NCBI RefSeq assembly: GCF_021391495.1
Contig: NZ_CP090063.1
Span: 310,001 to 374,000, forward strand
Direction of reading: 5' to 3'
Length of the DNA stretch: 64,000 nt
Origin: Amycolatopsis acidiphila
Lineage (GTDB): Bacteria > Actinomycetota > Actinomycetes > Mycobacteriales > Pseudonocardiaceae
This document shows positions 52,986 through 60,963 of this stretch, piece after piece (the first letter of the stretch is position 1; each line of letters starts with the position of its first letter). The notes beneath the pieces are model-generated. The model saw only the letters and a program-made list of their open reading frames with translations. It was not told where the DNA came from and did no database searches. Both the position numbers and the translations under genes were made by a program.

Positions 52986-53103
52986 TAATCCACAGGGGTT
53001 GGCGGCTGGGCCGCTCGGGTGAATGTGTCCACCTGGTATGACCTGCGGTTTCGCCAGGTTGTCCACAGTTAGAAGGGTTATCCACAGGCCCGTCTGTGGG
53101 TAA
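52986..53103. other. Cluster of DnaA-box-like sites
   Basis: TAATCCACA at 52986, TTGTCCACA at 53059, TTATCCACA at 53078 and, on the other strand, TTACCCACA at 53095. TTATCCACA is the classical perfect box and TTGTCCACA is the usual actinobacterial form. The sites occupy the gap between the SMP-30 and CGNR genes. No dnaA, dnaN, rpmH or gyrB is near, so this is not oriC. It could titrate DnaA or regulate a gene. Confidence 0.55.
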
Positions 53104-53114
53104 CTCGTTCGGGG

Positions 53115-53576
53115 TCAGTTTCGCTCACGCCATGACCGGGCCTTCTGGCGATTCCCGCAGACGCGCATCGAGCACCAGGTCCGCGAGCGGTTGCGCGACT
53201 GGTCGAAGAAGGCCCACCGGCAGTCGTCCGCCGGGCAGATCTTGACCCGGTCCCATTCGCCGAGCACGGCCAGCCGGGTGGCGGCGGCCAGTACGGCGCC
53301 GACCGCTCCCGGCGCGGTCAGGGCCGGAGCGTCGGCCGCGAGTTCGATCTGGACGGAAACCGTGAGTGGCTTGGCTTCGGCGTCGGGGTCGCCGACCGCC
53401 GCACGCAGTGCTTCGCGGGCGACACGAGCCTCGTGCAGGGTGTCCGCGGCGAGCCGGCGCTCTGCGGCCCACTGACGCCAGGTCGCGGCCTGACGCAGCA
53501 CGTCGGTGTCCTCGTCCACGTCGAGGGTGTTGAGGAAGTCCACGACGAGCGAGGCATCCGCGGATGGGCCGGTCAC
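53115..53576 (-). CDS. CGNR zinc-finger regulator (ABATE domain)
   Basis: A 153-residue protein. The N-terminal ABATE-type part (VVDFLNTLDVDEDTDVL) is followed by the C-terminal zinc finger KICPADDCRWAFFDQSRNRS and WCSMRVCGNRQKARS. The CGNR sequence is intact. It probably binds DNA. It is divergent from the VOC gene with a striking nested palindrome between them. Confidence 0.88.
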   Translation of the reverse strand: MTGPSADASLVVDFLNTLDVDEDTDVLRQAATWRQWAAERRLAADTLHEARVAREALRAAVGDPDAEAKPLTVSVQIELAADAPALTAPGAVGAVLAAATRLAVLGEWDRVKICPADDCRWAFFDQSRNRSRTWCSMRVCGNRQKARSWRERN

Positions 53577-53578
53577 TT

Positions 53579-53645
53579 AACCAGTGTAGGGCGAATGCGG
53601 GTTGCGCCCGGTTTGTCGTAACCCGCATACTCCCCTTCACTGGTT
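53579..53645. promoter_or_regulatory. Nested palindrome between CGNR and VOC genes
   Basis: Outer arms AACCAGTG/CACTGGTT (53579-53586, 53638-53645) and inner arms ATGCGGGTT/AACCCGCAT (53595-53603, 53620-53628) share one centre near 53612. It fills the space between the divergent genes and is the likely operator of the CGNR protein. Confidence 0.6.
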
Positions 53646-53661
53646 ATCGAGAGGAGTGGAC

Positions 53662-54027
53662 ATGAGTGAGATCCCGACCTTCCGCTGCGTCGTCCTCGAC
53701 TGCCCCGATCCGCGAGCGCTCGCGGATTTCTACGCCGCGCTGCTCGACTGGGGCGAGCCCGAGGCGGATCCCGACGGGCACTGGGTCGATCTGCCCGGCC
53801 CGGGCGGCGTGAAGATCTCCTTCCAGTGTGTCGAGAACTACCGCCCCCCGCAGTGGCCGGGGCAGGACGTGCCGCAGCAGTTGCACCTCGATCTGGGCGT
53901 CACCGACCTCGTCGCCGGCCGGGAGCGGGCGCTTTCGGTGGGCGCGAAACTGCTCGACGACCGGGGCACGACCTTCCACGTCTACGCCGATCCCGTGGGA
54001 CATCCGTTCTGCCTTTGTGCCTGCTGA
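53662..54027 (+). CDS. VOC (glyoxalase/bleomycin resistance) family protein
   Basis: A 121-residue VOC protein. CVVLDCPDPRALADFYAALL and QLHLDLGVTDLVAGRERAL are typical, and DPVGHPFCLC ends it. Its metal-binding pattern is not fully canonical, so enzyme or binding-protein roles are both possible. GAGGAG precedes the ATG. Divergent from the CGNR gene, which probably controls it. Confidence 0.85.
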   Translation: MSEIPTFRCVVLDCPDPRALADFYAALLDWGEPEADPDGHWVDLPGPGGVKISFQCVENYRPPQWPGQDVPQQLHLDLGVTDLVAGRERALSVGAKLLDDRGTTFHVYADPVGHPFCLCAC

Positions 54028-54042
54028 GCGACTATGCACACG

Positions 54043-54076
54043 GTGTATAGACAGGCGCTATACACTGTGTGTATAG
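54043..54076. promoter_or_regulatory. PadR operator: GTGTATAG-N7-CTATACAC plus a third half-site
   Basis: Arms 54043-54050 and 54058-54065 are exact inverted copies, and GTGTATAG appears again at 54069-54076. TATAGT at 54073 could be a -10 element. It lies just before the padR start, as expected for autoregulation. Confidence 0.7.
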
Positions 54077-54084
54077 TGCCGGGC

Positions 54085-54609
54085 ATGTCGATCGGACACA
54101 CACTTCTCGGCCTGCTGGAAAGCGGGCCACGGCACGGCTACGAGCTGAAGCGTGCCTATGACGAACGCTTCGGCCTGGAGCGCCCGCTGCACTACGGGCA
54201 GGTCTATGCGACCCTCGCGCGGTTGTTGCGCAACGGGCTCGTGACGGAGTCCGGAGTGGAGCCGGGCGGCGGGCCGGAGCGCAAGAGCTACGCGATCACC
54301 GATGCCGGCGTGACGGACATCGAGAAGTGGCTCGGCACGCCCGAGAAGCCCGAGCTCTACCTGCAGAACACGCTGTACACCAAGGTCGTTCTGGCGTTGT
54401 TGTCCGGCCGCGCCGCCGACGACGTGCTCGACACGCAGCGGGCGGCGCACCTGAAGACCATGCGCGAGCTGACCGCCCGCAAGACGAACGGCGACCTGGC
54501 GGACGCCCTGATCTGCGATCACGCCCTGTTCCACCTGGAAGCGGACCTGCGCTGGCTCGAGCTCACGGCCGCCCGACTGGGCGAGCTCGCCGAGGAGGTC
54601 CGCACGTGA
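54085..54609 (+). CDS. PadR-family transcriptional regulator
   Basis: A 174-residue regulator with the PadR winged helix (LLGLLESGPRHGYELKRAYD, LHYGQVYATLARLLRNGLV, RKSYAITDAG) and the helical C-terminal dimer domain. Such proteins repress drug-exporter operons and are inactivated by ligand. The first start (54034) would run through the operator, so I chose ATG 54085. It heads an operon with a 48-codon ORF and an ABC exporter. Confidence 0.9.
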   Translation: MSIGHTLLGLLESGPRHGYELKRAYDERFGLERPLHYGQVYATLARLLRNGLVTESGVEPGGGPERKSYAITDAGVTDIEKWLGTPEKPELYLQNTLYTKVVLALLSGRAADDVLDTQRAAHLKTMRELTARKTNGDLADALICDHALFHLEADLRWLELTAARLGELAEEVRT

Positions 54610-54752
54610 TCGACCTGACCGGCGTCACCACGGAACCCTCCCGCCCGGTTCGCCGGGGCTTCACGAGTGCCGGCACCAGCATCGAGGTGGCGTCACCGCG
54701 TCCCGAGCTGTCCTCCCCCGAGCCTGCCAGCCTCGAGGAGGCAATCGCATGA
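54606..54752 (+). CDS. 48-residue hypothetical protein, translationally coupled in the exporter operon
   Basis: The GTG overlaps the padR stop and the TGA overlaps the ATPase ATG, so both ends are in register with an operon (GTGA and ATGA). The sequence VIDLTGVTTEPSRPVRRG... is Pro/Ser-rich and has no family I recognise. It may be a real small protein, or only a coupling device that keeps ribosomes moving between padR and the exporter. Confidence 0.55.
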   Translation: MIDLTGVTTEPSRPVRRGFTSAGTSIEVASPRPELSSPEPASLEEAIA

Positions 54753-55426
54753 CCTCCCTGCTGACGGCCGCCGCACTGCACAAGTCGTTCGGCCCCACCG
54801 AGGCCCTGATCGACGCGAGCTTCGAGATCGACGGTGGCGAGGTGGTCGCCGTGATGGGGCCGTCGGGCTCCGGCAAGTCGACGTTGCTCCACTGCCTGGC
54901 CGGCATCGTCCGTCCCGACGGCGGGTCGGTGCTCTACCAGGGCAAGGACCTCGCCGACCTGTCCGACGCCGAGCGCACCGCCCTGCGCCGGGACGAGTTC
55001 GGGTTCGTCTTCCAGTTCGGTCAGCTCGTGCCCGAGCTCAGCTGTCTGGAGAACGTGGCGTTGCCACTGCGCCTGGCGGGCATGCGCCGCAGGAAGGCCG
55101 AAGCCATCGCGACCGAGACAATGGCGCGACTGGAGGTCGATGCGCTCGGGCCCAAACGGCCGGGTGAGGTGTCCGGTGGCCAGGGGCAGCGCGTCGCGAT
55201 CGCCCGCGCGCTGGTCACCGGGCCGAAGGTGATCTTCGCCGACGAGCCGACCGGCGCGCTCGACTCCCTCAACGGCGAGCGCATCATGCGGCTCCTGGTG
55301 GGCGCGGCCAAGGATTCCGGCGCCGCCGTCGTCCTGGTCACCCACGAAGCGCGCGTCGCCGCGTACTCCGACCGCGAGGTCGTCGTGCGTGACGGCAAGA
55401 CCAGGCAGCAGGTGGCGGTGGCGTGA
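54749..55426 (+). CDS. ABC exporter ATPase, MacB/LolD type
   Basis: A 225-residue ATPase with Walker A GPSGSGKST, signature VSGGQGQRVAIARAL and Walker B VIFADEPTGALDS. This type partners an FtsX-like permease, here the next gene (four-base overlap). GAGGAGG precedes the ATG. It probably exports an antimicrobial or lipid under PadR control. Confidence 0.92.
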   Translation: MTSLLTAAALHKSFGPTEALIDASFEIDGGEVVAVMGPSGSGKSTLLHCLAGIVRPDGGSVLYQGKDLADLSDAERTALRRDEFGFVFQFGQLVPELSCLENVALPLRLAGMRRRKAEAIATETMARLEVDALGPKRPGEVSGGQGQRVAIARALVTGPKVIFADEPTGALDSLNGERIMRLLVGAAKDSGAAVVLVTHEARVAAYSDREVVVRDGKTRQQVAVA

Positions 55427-57651
55427 ACCGTCTCATGGACCTGGCCCTCGGGGTCCGGCTGGCCGTCGGGGGCGGCCGGACCCTGAAGGCGGCACTGCTC
55501 CGGCTCGTGCTGACCACCATCGGGATCGGCCTGGCCACAGCGGTCCTGCTGCTGGTGGTGACAGCGGCATCTGCCCTGAGTGACCGCGGGGACCGGCTCG
55601 CGGCGCGGGAGCCCGACACGACGGCGACCCAGGCCACCCCGCTCTACCTCGTCGGCGGGCAGCAGGTCGACTGGGACACCACCGTCGACTACGTCGAACC
55701 AGCCGGGCCCGGTGCGCCCGTCCCGCCGGGTCTCGCGGCGCTCCCGGGCCCGGGCCAGATCGTCGTCTCCCCGGCGCTCGCGGCGAAGATCGCGGCAGAT
55801 CCGAAGACCCGCGCGATGTTCAGCCAGCAGATCGTCGGCACCATCGGCCGGGACGGGCTGGCGGGGCCGAACGAGCTGCGCGCGTACGCGGGTGCCACTG
55901 GGCTGCGGACCTCGCGCGACGTGGAGTCCGTGTACGGCTTCGGCAAAGCGTCCGGCGTGGAGAACCTGCCACCACAACTGATCATGCTCGGCACGATCGG
56001 CGTACTGGTCCTGCTCATCCCCATGCTCGTCTTCGTCGCGAGCTCCAGCCGGATCGCCGGTGCCGAACGGGAACGACGGCTGTCCGCGTTGCGGCTCGCC
56101 GGCGCCGGTGCCGCCCAGGTCCGGCGGATCGCAGCCGCGGAGGCCCTGGTCGGAGCCGCGTTCGGTGCATTGCTGGGATTGCTGCTGTTCCTCGTCGTGC
56201 GGCCGTTCGCGGCGAGCGTGGAGGTGTCGGGGGTGGCGGTGTTCCCCGCCGACTTCGTGCCGATGTGGCAGCTGGTGGTCGTCGTCTTCGTGCTCATCCC
56301 GGTCATCACCGTCGGCACGGCCTGGCTGGGGCTGCGCGGGCTGATCGTCGAGCCGCTCGCGGTGTTCCGCCGGTCCACGCCCGTCCGGCGCCGGTTGTGG
56401 TGGCGCCTGCTGCTCGTCGTGCTCGGCGTACTCCTGCTGCTCCCGGACAAGCTGTTCGGCATGACCGCCCGCCCGAGCGCCCTCCTGCCGTTCGTCCTGC
56501 TCGGCACGGTCCTGCTGCTGATCGGCGTGCCGACGTTCCTGCCGTGGGTCACCGAGCGCGTGGTCGGCCGCCTCCGCGGCGGCTTCCCGGCGTGGCAGCT
56601 GGCAGTGCGGCGGCTCCAGTTGGACAGCGGCACGCCGAGCCGGGTGATCGCGGGCGTCGTCGTGGTGCTCGCCGCGGTGATCGCCCTGCAGACGCTGCTC
56701 GGGTCCGTGAACGCCAACGCCCAGCAGGCCAACGCGAGCTACTACGACCCCACGGTCGCGATCATCTCCGTCGATCCCTCGGCTCGGGACGAGGCAATCG
56801 CCGCTGTCGGGAAGGCTCCCGCCGTCAAGGGCGTGTATCCCGAGAACTGGGTCTCGCTCGGCGGACCGAGCGGATCCGCGAGCATGATCGTCGCGCCGTG
56901 CCCGCTGCTCGAACACGACTATCGCCTGCCGAGCTGCTCCGACGGCGACGTTTTCAGGTTGAACGACTCGCCACCCGGCGCGTCTTACCAGGTCCGGGAG
57001 GGGGAGGGTGGGTCCTTCACCGTCCCCGCGGCCGTCAAGACCGCGCACTCGGCCGAGTCGAGCGCGGAGGTGGACCTTCTTGCCACGCCAGGTGTCGCAC
57101 CCGGCGTCCCGGTCGGCTACCTGGACCTGAAGGCGCTGATCGATCCCACGGTGCCGGATGGCTTCGATCAGCTACGGGCCGCGGTGGCCACGCTGGAGTG
57201 GCGGGCGTCGGTGGTCGGCGGCCCCGGAGCGGACAGCACCGGATCCGAAACCGTCCAGGCCATGCAAGGGCTGCTCTACGCGGGTGCGCTGCTGACCATG
57301 GTGCTCGCGGGGATCAGCATGCTCGTGATGATCGTCGGGCAGATCAGTGAGCGGCGGCGGCCACTGGCGGCGATGAGTGCCGCCGGTGTGTCGCGGGGCG
57401 TCCTCGGCCGCTCCCTGCTGTGGCAGAACGCGATCCCGGTCGTGTTCGGAGTGCTCGTCGCGGTCGGCGCGGGTGTCGGGATCGCGGCACTGATGCTGCG
57501 GGTGCTCGCATCTGACGTCCACCTGCTGCTCAACGGGCCGTTCATCGTGTTGATGGCCTGCGCGGCGGTGGTACTGGTGGTCGCCGTGACGGGAGCCGCG
57601 CTGCCCGGGCTGCGCTCGGCGACGAAGCTGGAGGCGCTGCGGATGGAATGA
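55423..57651 (+). CDS. FtsX-like ABC exporter permease
   Basis: A 742-residue membrane protein with FtsX-like parts near residues 180-310 and 620-735, each with several transmembrane helices (LIMLGTIGVLVLLIPMLVFV; LLYAGALLTMVLAGISMLVM). ERERRLSALRLAGAGAAQVR and ERRRPLAAMSAAGVSRGVLG are the matching cytoplasmic loops. A large extracytoplasmic domain lies between. It pairs with the ATPase just before it. The GTG start is coupled to the ATPase stop. Confidence 0.88.
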   Translation: MNRLMDLALGVRLAVGGGRTLKAALLRLVLTTIGIGLATAVLLLVVTAASALSDRGDRLAAREPDTTATQATPLYLVGGQQVDWDTTVDYVEPAGPGAPVPPGLAALPGPGQIVVSPALAAKIAADPKTRAMFSQQIVGTIGRDGLAGPNELRAYAGATGLRTSRDVESVYGFGKASGVENLPPQLIMLGTIGVLVLLIPMLVFVASSSRIAGAERERRLSALRLAGAGAAQVRRIAAAEALVGAAFGALLGLLLFLVVRPFAASVEVSGVAVFPADFVPMWQLVVVVFVLIPVITVGTAWLGLRGLIVEPLAVFRRSTPVRRRLWWRLLLVVLGVLLLLPDKLFGMTARPSALLPFVLLGTVLLLIGVPTFLPWVTERVVGRLRGGFPAWQLAVRRLQLDSGTPSRVIAGVVVVLAAVIALQTLLGSVNANAQQANASYYDPTVAIISVDPSARDEAIAAVGKAPAVKGVYPENWVSLGGPSGSASMIVAPCPLLEHDYRLPSCSDGDVFRLNDSPPGASYQVREGEGGSFTVPAAVKTAHSAESSAEVDLLATPGVAPGVPVGYLDLKALIDPTVPDGFDQLRAAVATLEWRASVVGGPGADSTGSETVQAMQGLLYAGALLTMVLAGISMLVMIVGQISERRRPLAAMSAAGVSRGVLGRSLLWQNAIPVVFGVLVAVGAGVGIAALMLRVLASDVHLLLNGPFIVLMACAAVVLVVAVTGAALPGLRSATKLEALRME

Positions 57652-57667
57652 TGCGTACTCTGGCAGA

Positions 57668-58075
57668 GTGATTTGTCCGAAATGTCAGAACGTGATGCGA
57701 ACCGTCGACAAGAACGGCGTGCACCTCGAACAGTGCGAGGGGTGCCGGGGCATCTTCCTCGACCGCGGTGAGCTCGAGCAGATCGCGGGAGCGGAAAGCG
57801 CTTACTACGGCTCTCCGGCACCGTATCCGGGGCCGGCCCCCAGCGGGGTGGCGCCGCCCTACCGGGGTGGCCACGATGATTCGCCCGGTCCGTACCGCGG
57901 GCACGGTGACTCGCCGCGCCCGTTCCGAGGTCACAGTGATTCGCCGAGGCCGTACCGCGGCGGCTATGGCGACTCGTCCCGGCCGTACCAGGGCGGCGGC
58001 GCGTACTACGGCGACTCGCCGCGGCCCTACCGAGGGCACCGCAAGCGCAGTTTCCTCGAGAACCTGTTCGACTAG
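57668..58075 (+). CDS. TFIIB-type zinc-ribbon protein with Arg/Pro/Gly-rich repeats
   Basis: A 135-residue protein. MICPKCQNVM and LEQCEGCRGIFLDRGELEQI form a zinc ribbon of the zf-TFIIB type. The rest is built of imperfect repeats around PYRGHGDSPRP, six or so copies, and is probably disordered. The end KRSFLENLFD is typical of these proteins. Role unknown. The start may be leaderless. The next gene follows immediately. Confidence 0.82.
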   Translation: MICPKCQNVMRTVDKNGVHLEQCEGCRGIFLDRGELEQIAGAESAYYGSPAPYPGPAPSGVAPPYRGGHDDSPGPYRGHGDSPRPFRGHSDSPRPYRGGYGDSSRPYQGGGAYYGDSPRPYRGHRKRSFLENLFD

Positions 58076-58744
58076 ATGCTCGACCCGCGGATCTGCCCGG
58101 CCTGCGGTGACCGTGCGGACGTACCGCTCGTCGAGGGGACGACGAGGATGTGCGACCGCTGCGGTCACCGCTGGCCGTTCCGGCGGCTGCCACTGTTCGC
58201 GCTGACCGGACCCAGCGGCGGTGGGAAATCCACGGTCGGTCCGGCGCTGGCCGCGCGCCTCGCCGGCCGGGCCGTGGTGCTCGAACAGGACGTGCTGTGG
58301 ACCGCCGGCCTGCGTGACGACGTCGACGGCCACCCGGCCTTCCGGGCCACCTGGCTGCGGATGGCCGCGATGATCGCCCAGAACGGCCGGCCCGTCGTCC
58401 TGTGTGGCACCGTCGTGCCGCCCGAGTTCGAGGCGCTGCCCGAACGCGCGTTGTTCTCGGACATCCACTACCTCGCCCTGATCGCCGAACCCGAGGTGCT
58501 TGCTGAACGCCTCCGCGCGCGTCCGGCCTGGCGTGAGTGGGACGAGCCACGCATTGCCGAAACCCTCGGGTTCAACGACTGGCTCCGCAAGCACGCCGAG
58601 GTCCTCCAGCCGCCCGTTCGACTCTTCGACACCAGCGCTACGCCCCTCGAAGCTTCCGTGGACCACACGGTCTCCTGGTTCGACGACCTGTCTACTGTGG
58701 ACCCGGTTCACGAGTCGACGTGGCGTCGCACCCGATCGGAGTAG
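58076..58744 (+). CDS. Zinc-ribbon plus P-loop nucleotide kinase-like protein
   Basis: A 222-residue protein. The N-terminal CPACGDRADVPL and MCDRCGHRWPF form a zinc ribbon. The P-loop GPSGGGKST comes next, then VLEQDVLWTAG and a shikimate/gluconate kinase-like core. It may phosphorylate a small molecule. The ATG follows the stop of the zinc-ribbon gene directly, so the two are an operon. Confidence 0.82.
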   Translation: MLDPRICPACGDRADVPLVEGTTRMCDRCGHRWPFRRLPLFALTGPSGGGKSTVGPALAARLAGRAVVLEQDVLWTAGLRDDVDGHPAFRATWLRMAAMIAQNGRPVVLCGTVVPPEFEALPERALFSDIHYLALIAEPEVLAERLRARPAWREWDEPRIAETLGFNDWLRKHAEVLQPPVRLFDTSATPLEASVDHTVSWFDDLSTVDPVHESTWRRTRSE

Positions 58745-58814
58745 CCGATCGGCCACTCGCGCCCAAACCGCGGGAACGCCGCCCGGATCGTGACCCAGGT
58801 CTCGCCCGAAGGTT

Positions 58815-58856
58815 GCAAGCAGGGCGCTTGCAGCAGCTAGCAGTTGGGCGTACATT
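58815..58856 (+). promoter_or_regulatory. Promoter for the XRE-HbhA block with an overlapping inverted repeat
   Basis: TTGCAG (58828-58833) and TACATT (58851-58856) are separated by 17 bases. The inverted repeat GCAAGC-N5-GCTTGC (58815-58831) covers the -35, so a protein bound there would block the promoter. The XRE gene starts 27 bases downstream of the -10. Confidence 0.5.
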
Positions 58857-58883
58857 GAGAGATGTCGCGAGGAGATGAGCCGG

Positions 58884-59342
58884 ATGGCAGACGAGGGAGA
58901 CAACCTCGACAGCTCGCAGGCGGGGCCGATGGAGAAGGTCGGTCACATCGCTTCCGACATCGGCGAGTACATCCGCCAGCAACGCAGCAACGCGAAGATC
59001 TCGTTGCGGCAGCTGTCGAAGCTCGCCGGAGTGTCCAACCCGTACCTGAGTCAGATCGAGCGGGGGGTCCGCAAGCCGAGCGCGGAGATCCTGCAGCAGA
59101 TCGCGAAGGGTCTGCGGATTTCCGCCGAAGCGCTCTACGTGCAGGCCGGCATCCTCGATCTGCCCACCGGGGGACCGGTGCCGGACGCGGTCCGCGCGGA
59201 CACCGAACTCACGGAGCGGCAGAAGCAGGTCCTGCTCGATGTGTACGAGTCGTTCCGCCGCGAGAACAACCACAGCAACTCCACCACGCCAGACCTTCCC
59301 ACGAAGGAGAGTGAACATCATGCCGAGCACCCGGACCGATGA
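58884..59342 (+). CDS. XRE-family helix-turn-helix regulator (Rv0474-like)
   Basis: A 152-residue regulator. YIRQQRSNAKISLRQLSKLA and GVSNPYLSQIERGVRKPSAE form the HTH. The start with GAGGAG nine bases before it (second of two nearby ATGs) is chosen. It overlaps the HbhA-like gene by 23 bases. The gene order XRE-HbhA-DUF2516 is the same as in mycobacteria, where hbhA is at this position. Confidence 0.87.
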   Translation: MADEGDNLDSSQAGPMEKVGHIASDIGEYIRQQRSNAKISLRQLSKLAGVSNPYLSQIERGVRKPSAEILQQIAKGLRISAEALYVQAGILDLPTGGPVPDAVRADTELTERQKQVLLDVYESFRRENNHSNSTTPDLPTKESEHHAEHPDR

Positions 59343-59946
59343 CGTGCGCAAGGTCGTGAACAGCGCTGTGGAGCAGCTCCGCACGCCGCTGCTCGCCGCG
59401 CTCGGCGCCGGCAACCTGGCCGGCCAGGCGGTCTCCGAGGCCGTCGGCAAGGCCAAGGAGCGGGTCACCGAGAGCGGTGAGGTCGCGCGCAAGAACATCG
59501 AAGAGCTGCCCACCGAGGTGACCACGCTGCGCGAGAAGCTGGACCCGGTCGAGCTGCGCAAGCTGGTCGACGACTACACCGAGGCCGCGCTCAAGCTGTA
59601 CAACAAGCTGGCCGAGACCGGCGAGCAGGCCTGGGACAAGTTCCTCGCCGAGCCGCGCGTGAAGGCCGTCCTGGACCAGGTCGAGGGCGTCAGCACCGAG
59701 GCCCGCGAGAAGGTCGAAGAGGTCCTGGGCCTGGCCGCGAAGAAGACCCGCACCGGTGGCGCGAAGGTCGCCGTGGAGAGTTCCGAGGTCGCCTCGAAGA
59801 TCGAGGACGCCGAGGAGACCGTGGCCCCGAAGGCCGCGCCGAAGTCCACTCCGGCCAGCAAGCCGGCGAGCACCACCCGCCGCACCACGACGACGGCGGC
59901 GAAGAAGCCCGCCAGCGGCTCCACCACCCCCAAGAACAGCAAGTAA
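59320..59946 (+). CDS. Heparin-binding hemagglutinin (HbhA)-like protein
   Basis: A 208-residue coiled-coil protein. The N-terminal two thirds is charged and helical (LGAGNLAGQAVSEAVGKAKE, KLYNKLAETGEQAWDKFLAE). The C-terminus is Lys/Ala/Pro/Thr-rich (TTTTAAKKPASG), as in HbhA, which binds heparan sulfate in mycobacteria and may bind nucleic acid or lipids elsewhere. AAGGAGA precedes the ATG. A hairpin follows the stop. Confidence 0.85.
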   Translation: MPSTRTDDVRKVVNSAVEQLRTPLLAALGAGNLAGQAVSEAVGKAKERVTESGEVARKNIEELPTEVTTLREKLDPVELRKLVDDYTEAALKLYNKLAETGEQAWDKFLAEPRVKAVLDQVEGVSTEAREKVEEVLGLAAKKTRTGGAKVAVESSEVASKIEDAEETVAPKAAPKSTPASKPASTTRRTTTTAAKKPASGSTTPKNSK

Positions 59947-59960
59947 GCAGTTCTGTCCGG

Positions 59961-59999
59961 ACGGTCCGGTCGGCGCATCCCGTGTGCCGGCCGGACCGT
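59961..59999. terminator. Hairpin after hbhA-like gene
   Basis: Arms 59961-59974 (ACGGTCCGG...) and 59986-59999 (...CCGGACCGT) pair over 14 bases with one mismatch and an 11-base loop. It follows the gene by 15 bases and lacks a T run, as is common in high-GC actinomycetes. Confidence 0.6.
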
Positions 60000-60060
60000 T
60001 CGTGGCATTCTGGTCACAGGGGACAGGTCAGGCGGGGGCGAAGGGACGTAGGCTGGACAG

Positions 60061-60357
60061 GTGCCGTTCATCGCGCAATGGATCATGCTGGTCATCGGTT
60101 GGGCCGGGACCCTCGCCGGGCTCGCGGCCTTCTTCCACGCCCTCCTGCAGCGATCGGACGCGTTCACCGCGGCGGACCGCAAGACCAAACCGATCTGGCT
60201 CGCCATCACCGGCGCCGGCACCGTGGCCATGGGCCTGTTCGGCTTCGGCGGAGCGGGCACCCTGTTCTGGCTCGCCGGGATCGTCGCGGTCCTGGTCTAC
60301 CTCGTCGACGTGCGCCCGAAGCTGATCGAGGTCCAGCGCCGCGGCAAGAACTGGTAG
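60061..60357 (+). CDS. DUF2516 family membrane protein (Rv0476-like)
   Basis: A 98-residue protein with three hydrophobic stretches (WIMLVIGWAGTLAGLAAFFH, WLAITGAGTVAMGLFGFGG, TLFWLAGIVAVLVYLVDVRP). It belongs to DUF2516, which is found next to hbhA across the order. The GTG start is preceded by GTAGGCTGGACAG. Role unknown. Confidence 0.85.
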   Translation: MPFIAQWIMLVIGWAGTLAGLAAFFHALLQRSDAFTAADRKTKPIWLAITGAGTVAMGLFGFGGAGTLFWLAGIVAVLVYLVDVRPKLIEVQRRGKNW

Positions 60358-60411
60358 CCGCCGGCACCGCCCTTCAGGGACGCGTTGCGCACCGCGGCTA
60401 ATCTCGGTGCC

Positions 60412-60963
60412 ATGAGGAACTGGACCATCTCGGGGACCCTGACCGTAGAACCCGCCGAGCAGCGCACCGACCTCCTCGCGGAGCCGGTCGCCAAGGCGCT
60501 GGCCGCGCTCGAAAGCCCCGATGCCGGCGTCGTCGAGATAGACCCGGAGCTGGCGGACACCGGCGCATTCTGCGAGGCGTACTCCTCGCCCATGTCGGCC
60601 TCCGCGAACTGCGTGGTCGTGGCCGGCAAGCGTGCGGGCGAGGTCCGCTACGCCGCCGCGCTCGTGCTCGCCACCACCCGCGCCGACGTCAACGGTGTGA
60701 TCAAGCGTCGCCTCGACGTGCGCAAGGCGTCGTTCGCGCCGATGGACGAGGCGGTCGAGCTGACCGGCATGGCCTACGGCGGCATCACCCCCGTAGGGCT
60801 TCCCGCGGACTGGCCCATCCTGATCGACAAGGCGGTCGCGGATTCGCCCGAGCTCGTGATCGGCAGCGGCATTCGCGGGGGCAAGCTGCTGGTGACCGGC
60901 GAGCTGCTCGCCTCGCTGCCGGGTGCCGAAGTCATCGAGGACCTCGCCAAGCCCGTCGCGTGA
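60412..60963 (+). CDS. YbaK/EbsC-family deacylase-like protein
   Basis: A 183-residue YbaK-like protein. RLDVRKASFAPMDEAVELTG and YGGITPVGLPADWPILID are the family core and SGIRGGKLLVTGELL ends it. YbaK proteins hydrolyse mischarged aminoacyl-tRNA in trans. The stop overlaps the following gene by four bases. Confidence 0.87.
   Translation: MRNWTISGTLTVEPAEQRTDLLAEPVAKALAALESPDAGVVEIDPELADTGAFCEAYSSPMSASANCVVVAGKRAGEVRYAAALVLATTRADVNGVIKRRLDVRKASFAPMDEAVELTGMAYGGITPVGLPADWPILIDKAVADSPELVIGSGIRGGKLLVTGELLASLPGAEVIEDLAKPVA

Noticed and set aside
52986..53103. Replication origin (oriC)
   Set aside because: The DnaA boxes are few and no dnaA, dnaN, rpmH or AT-rich unwinding element is near.
55021..57048. 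A 675-codon open frame on the minus strand
   Set aside because: Antisense to the ABC exporter permease, which has clear family motifs. The antisense protein is repetitive and unlike any family.
57880..58060. CRISPR or satellite array in the repeated stretch of the zinc-ribbon gene
   Set aside because: The repeats are imperfect, in frame and explained by a Pro/Arg/Gly-rich protein tail. No spacers of even length are seen.
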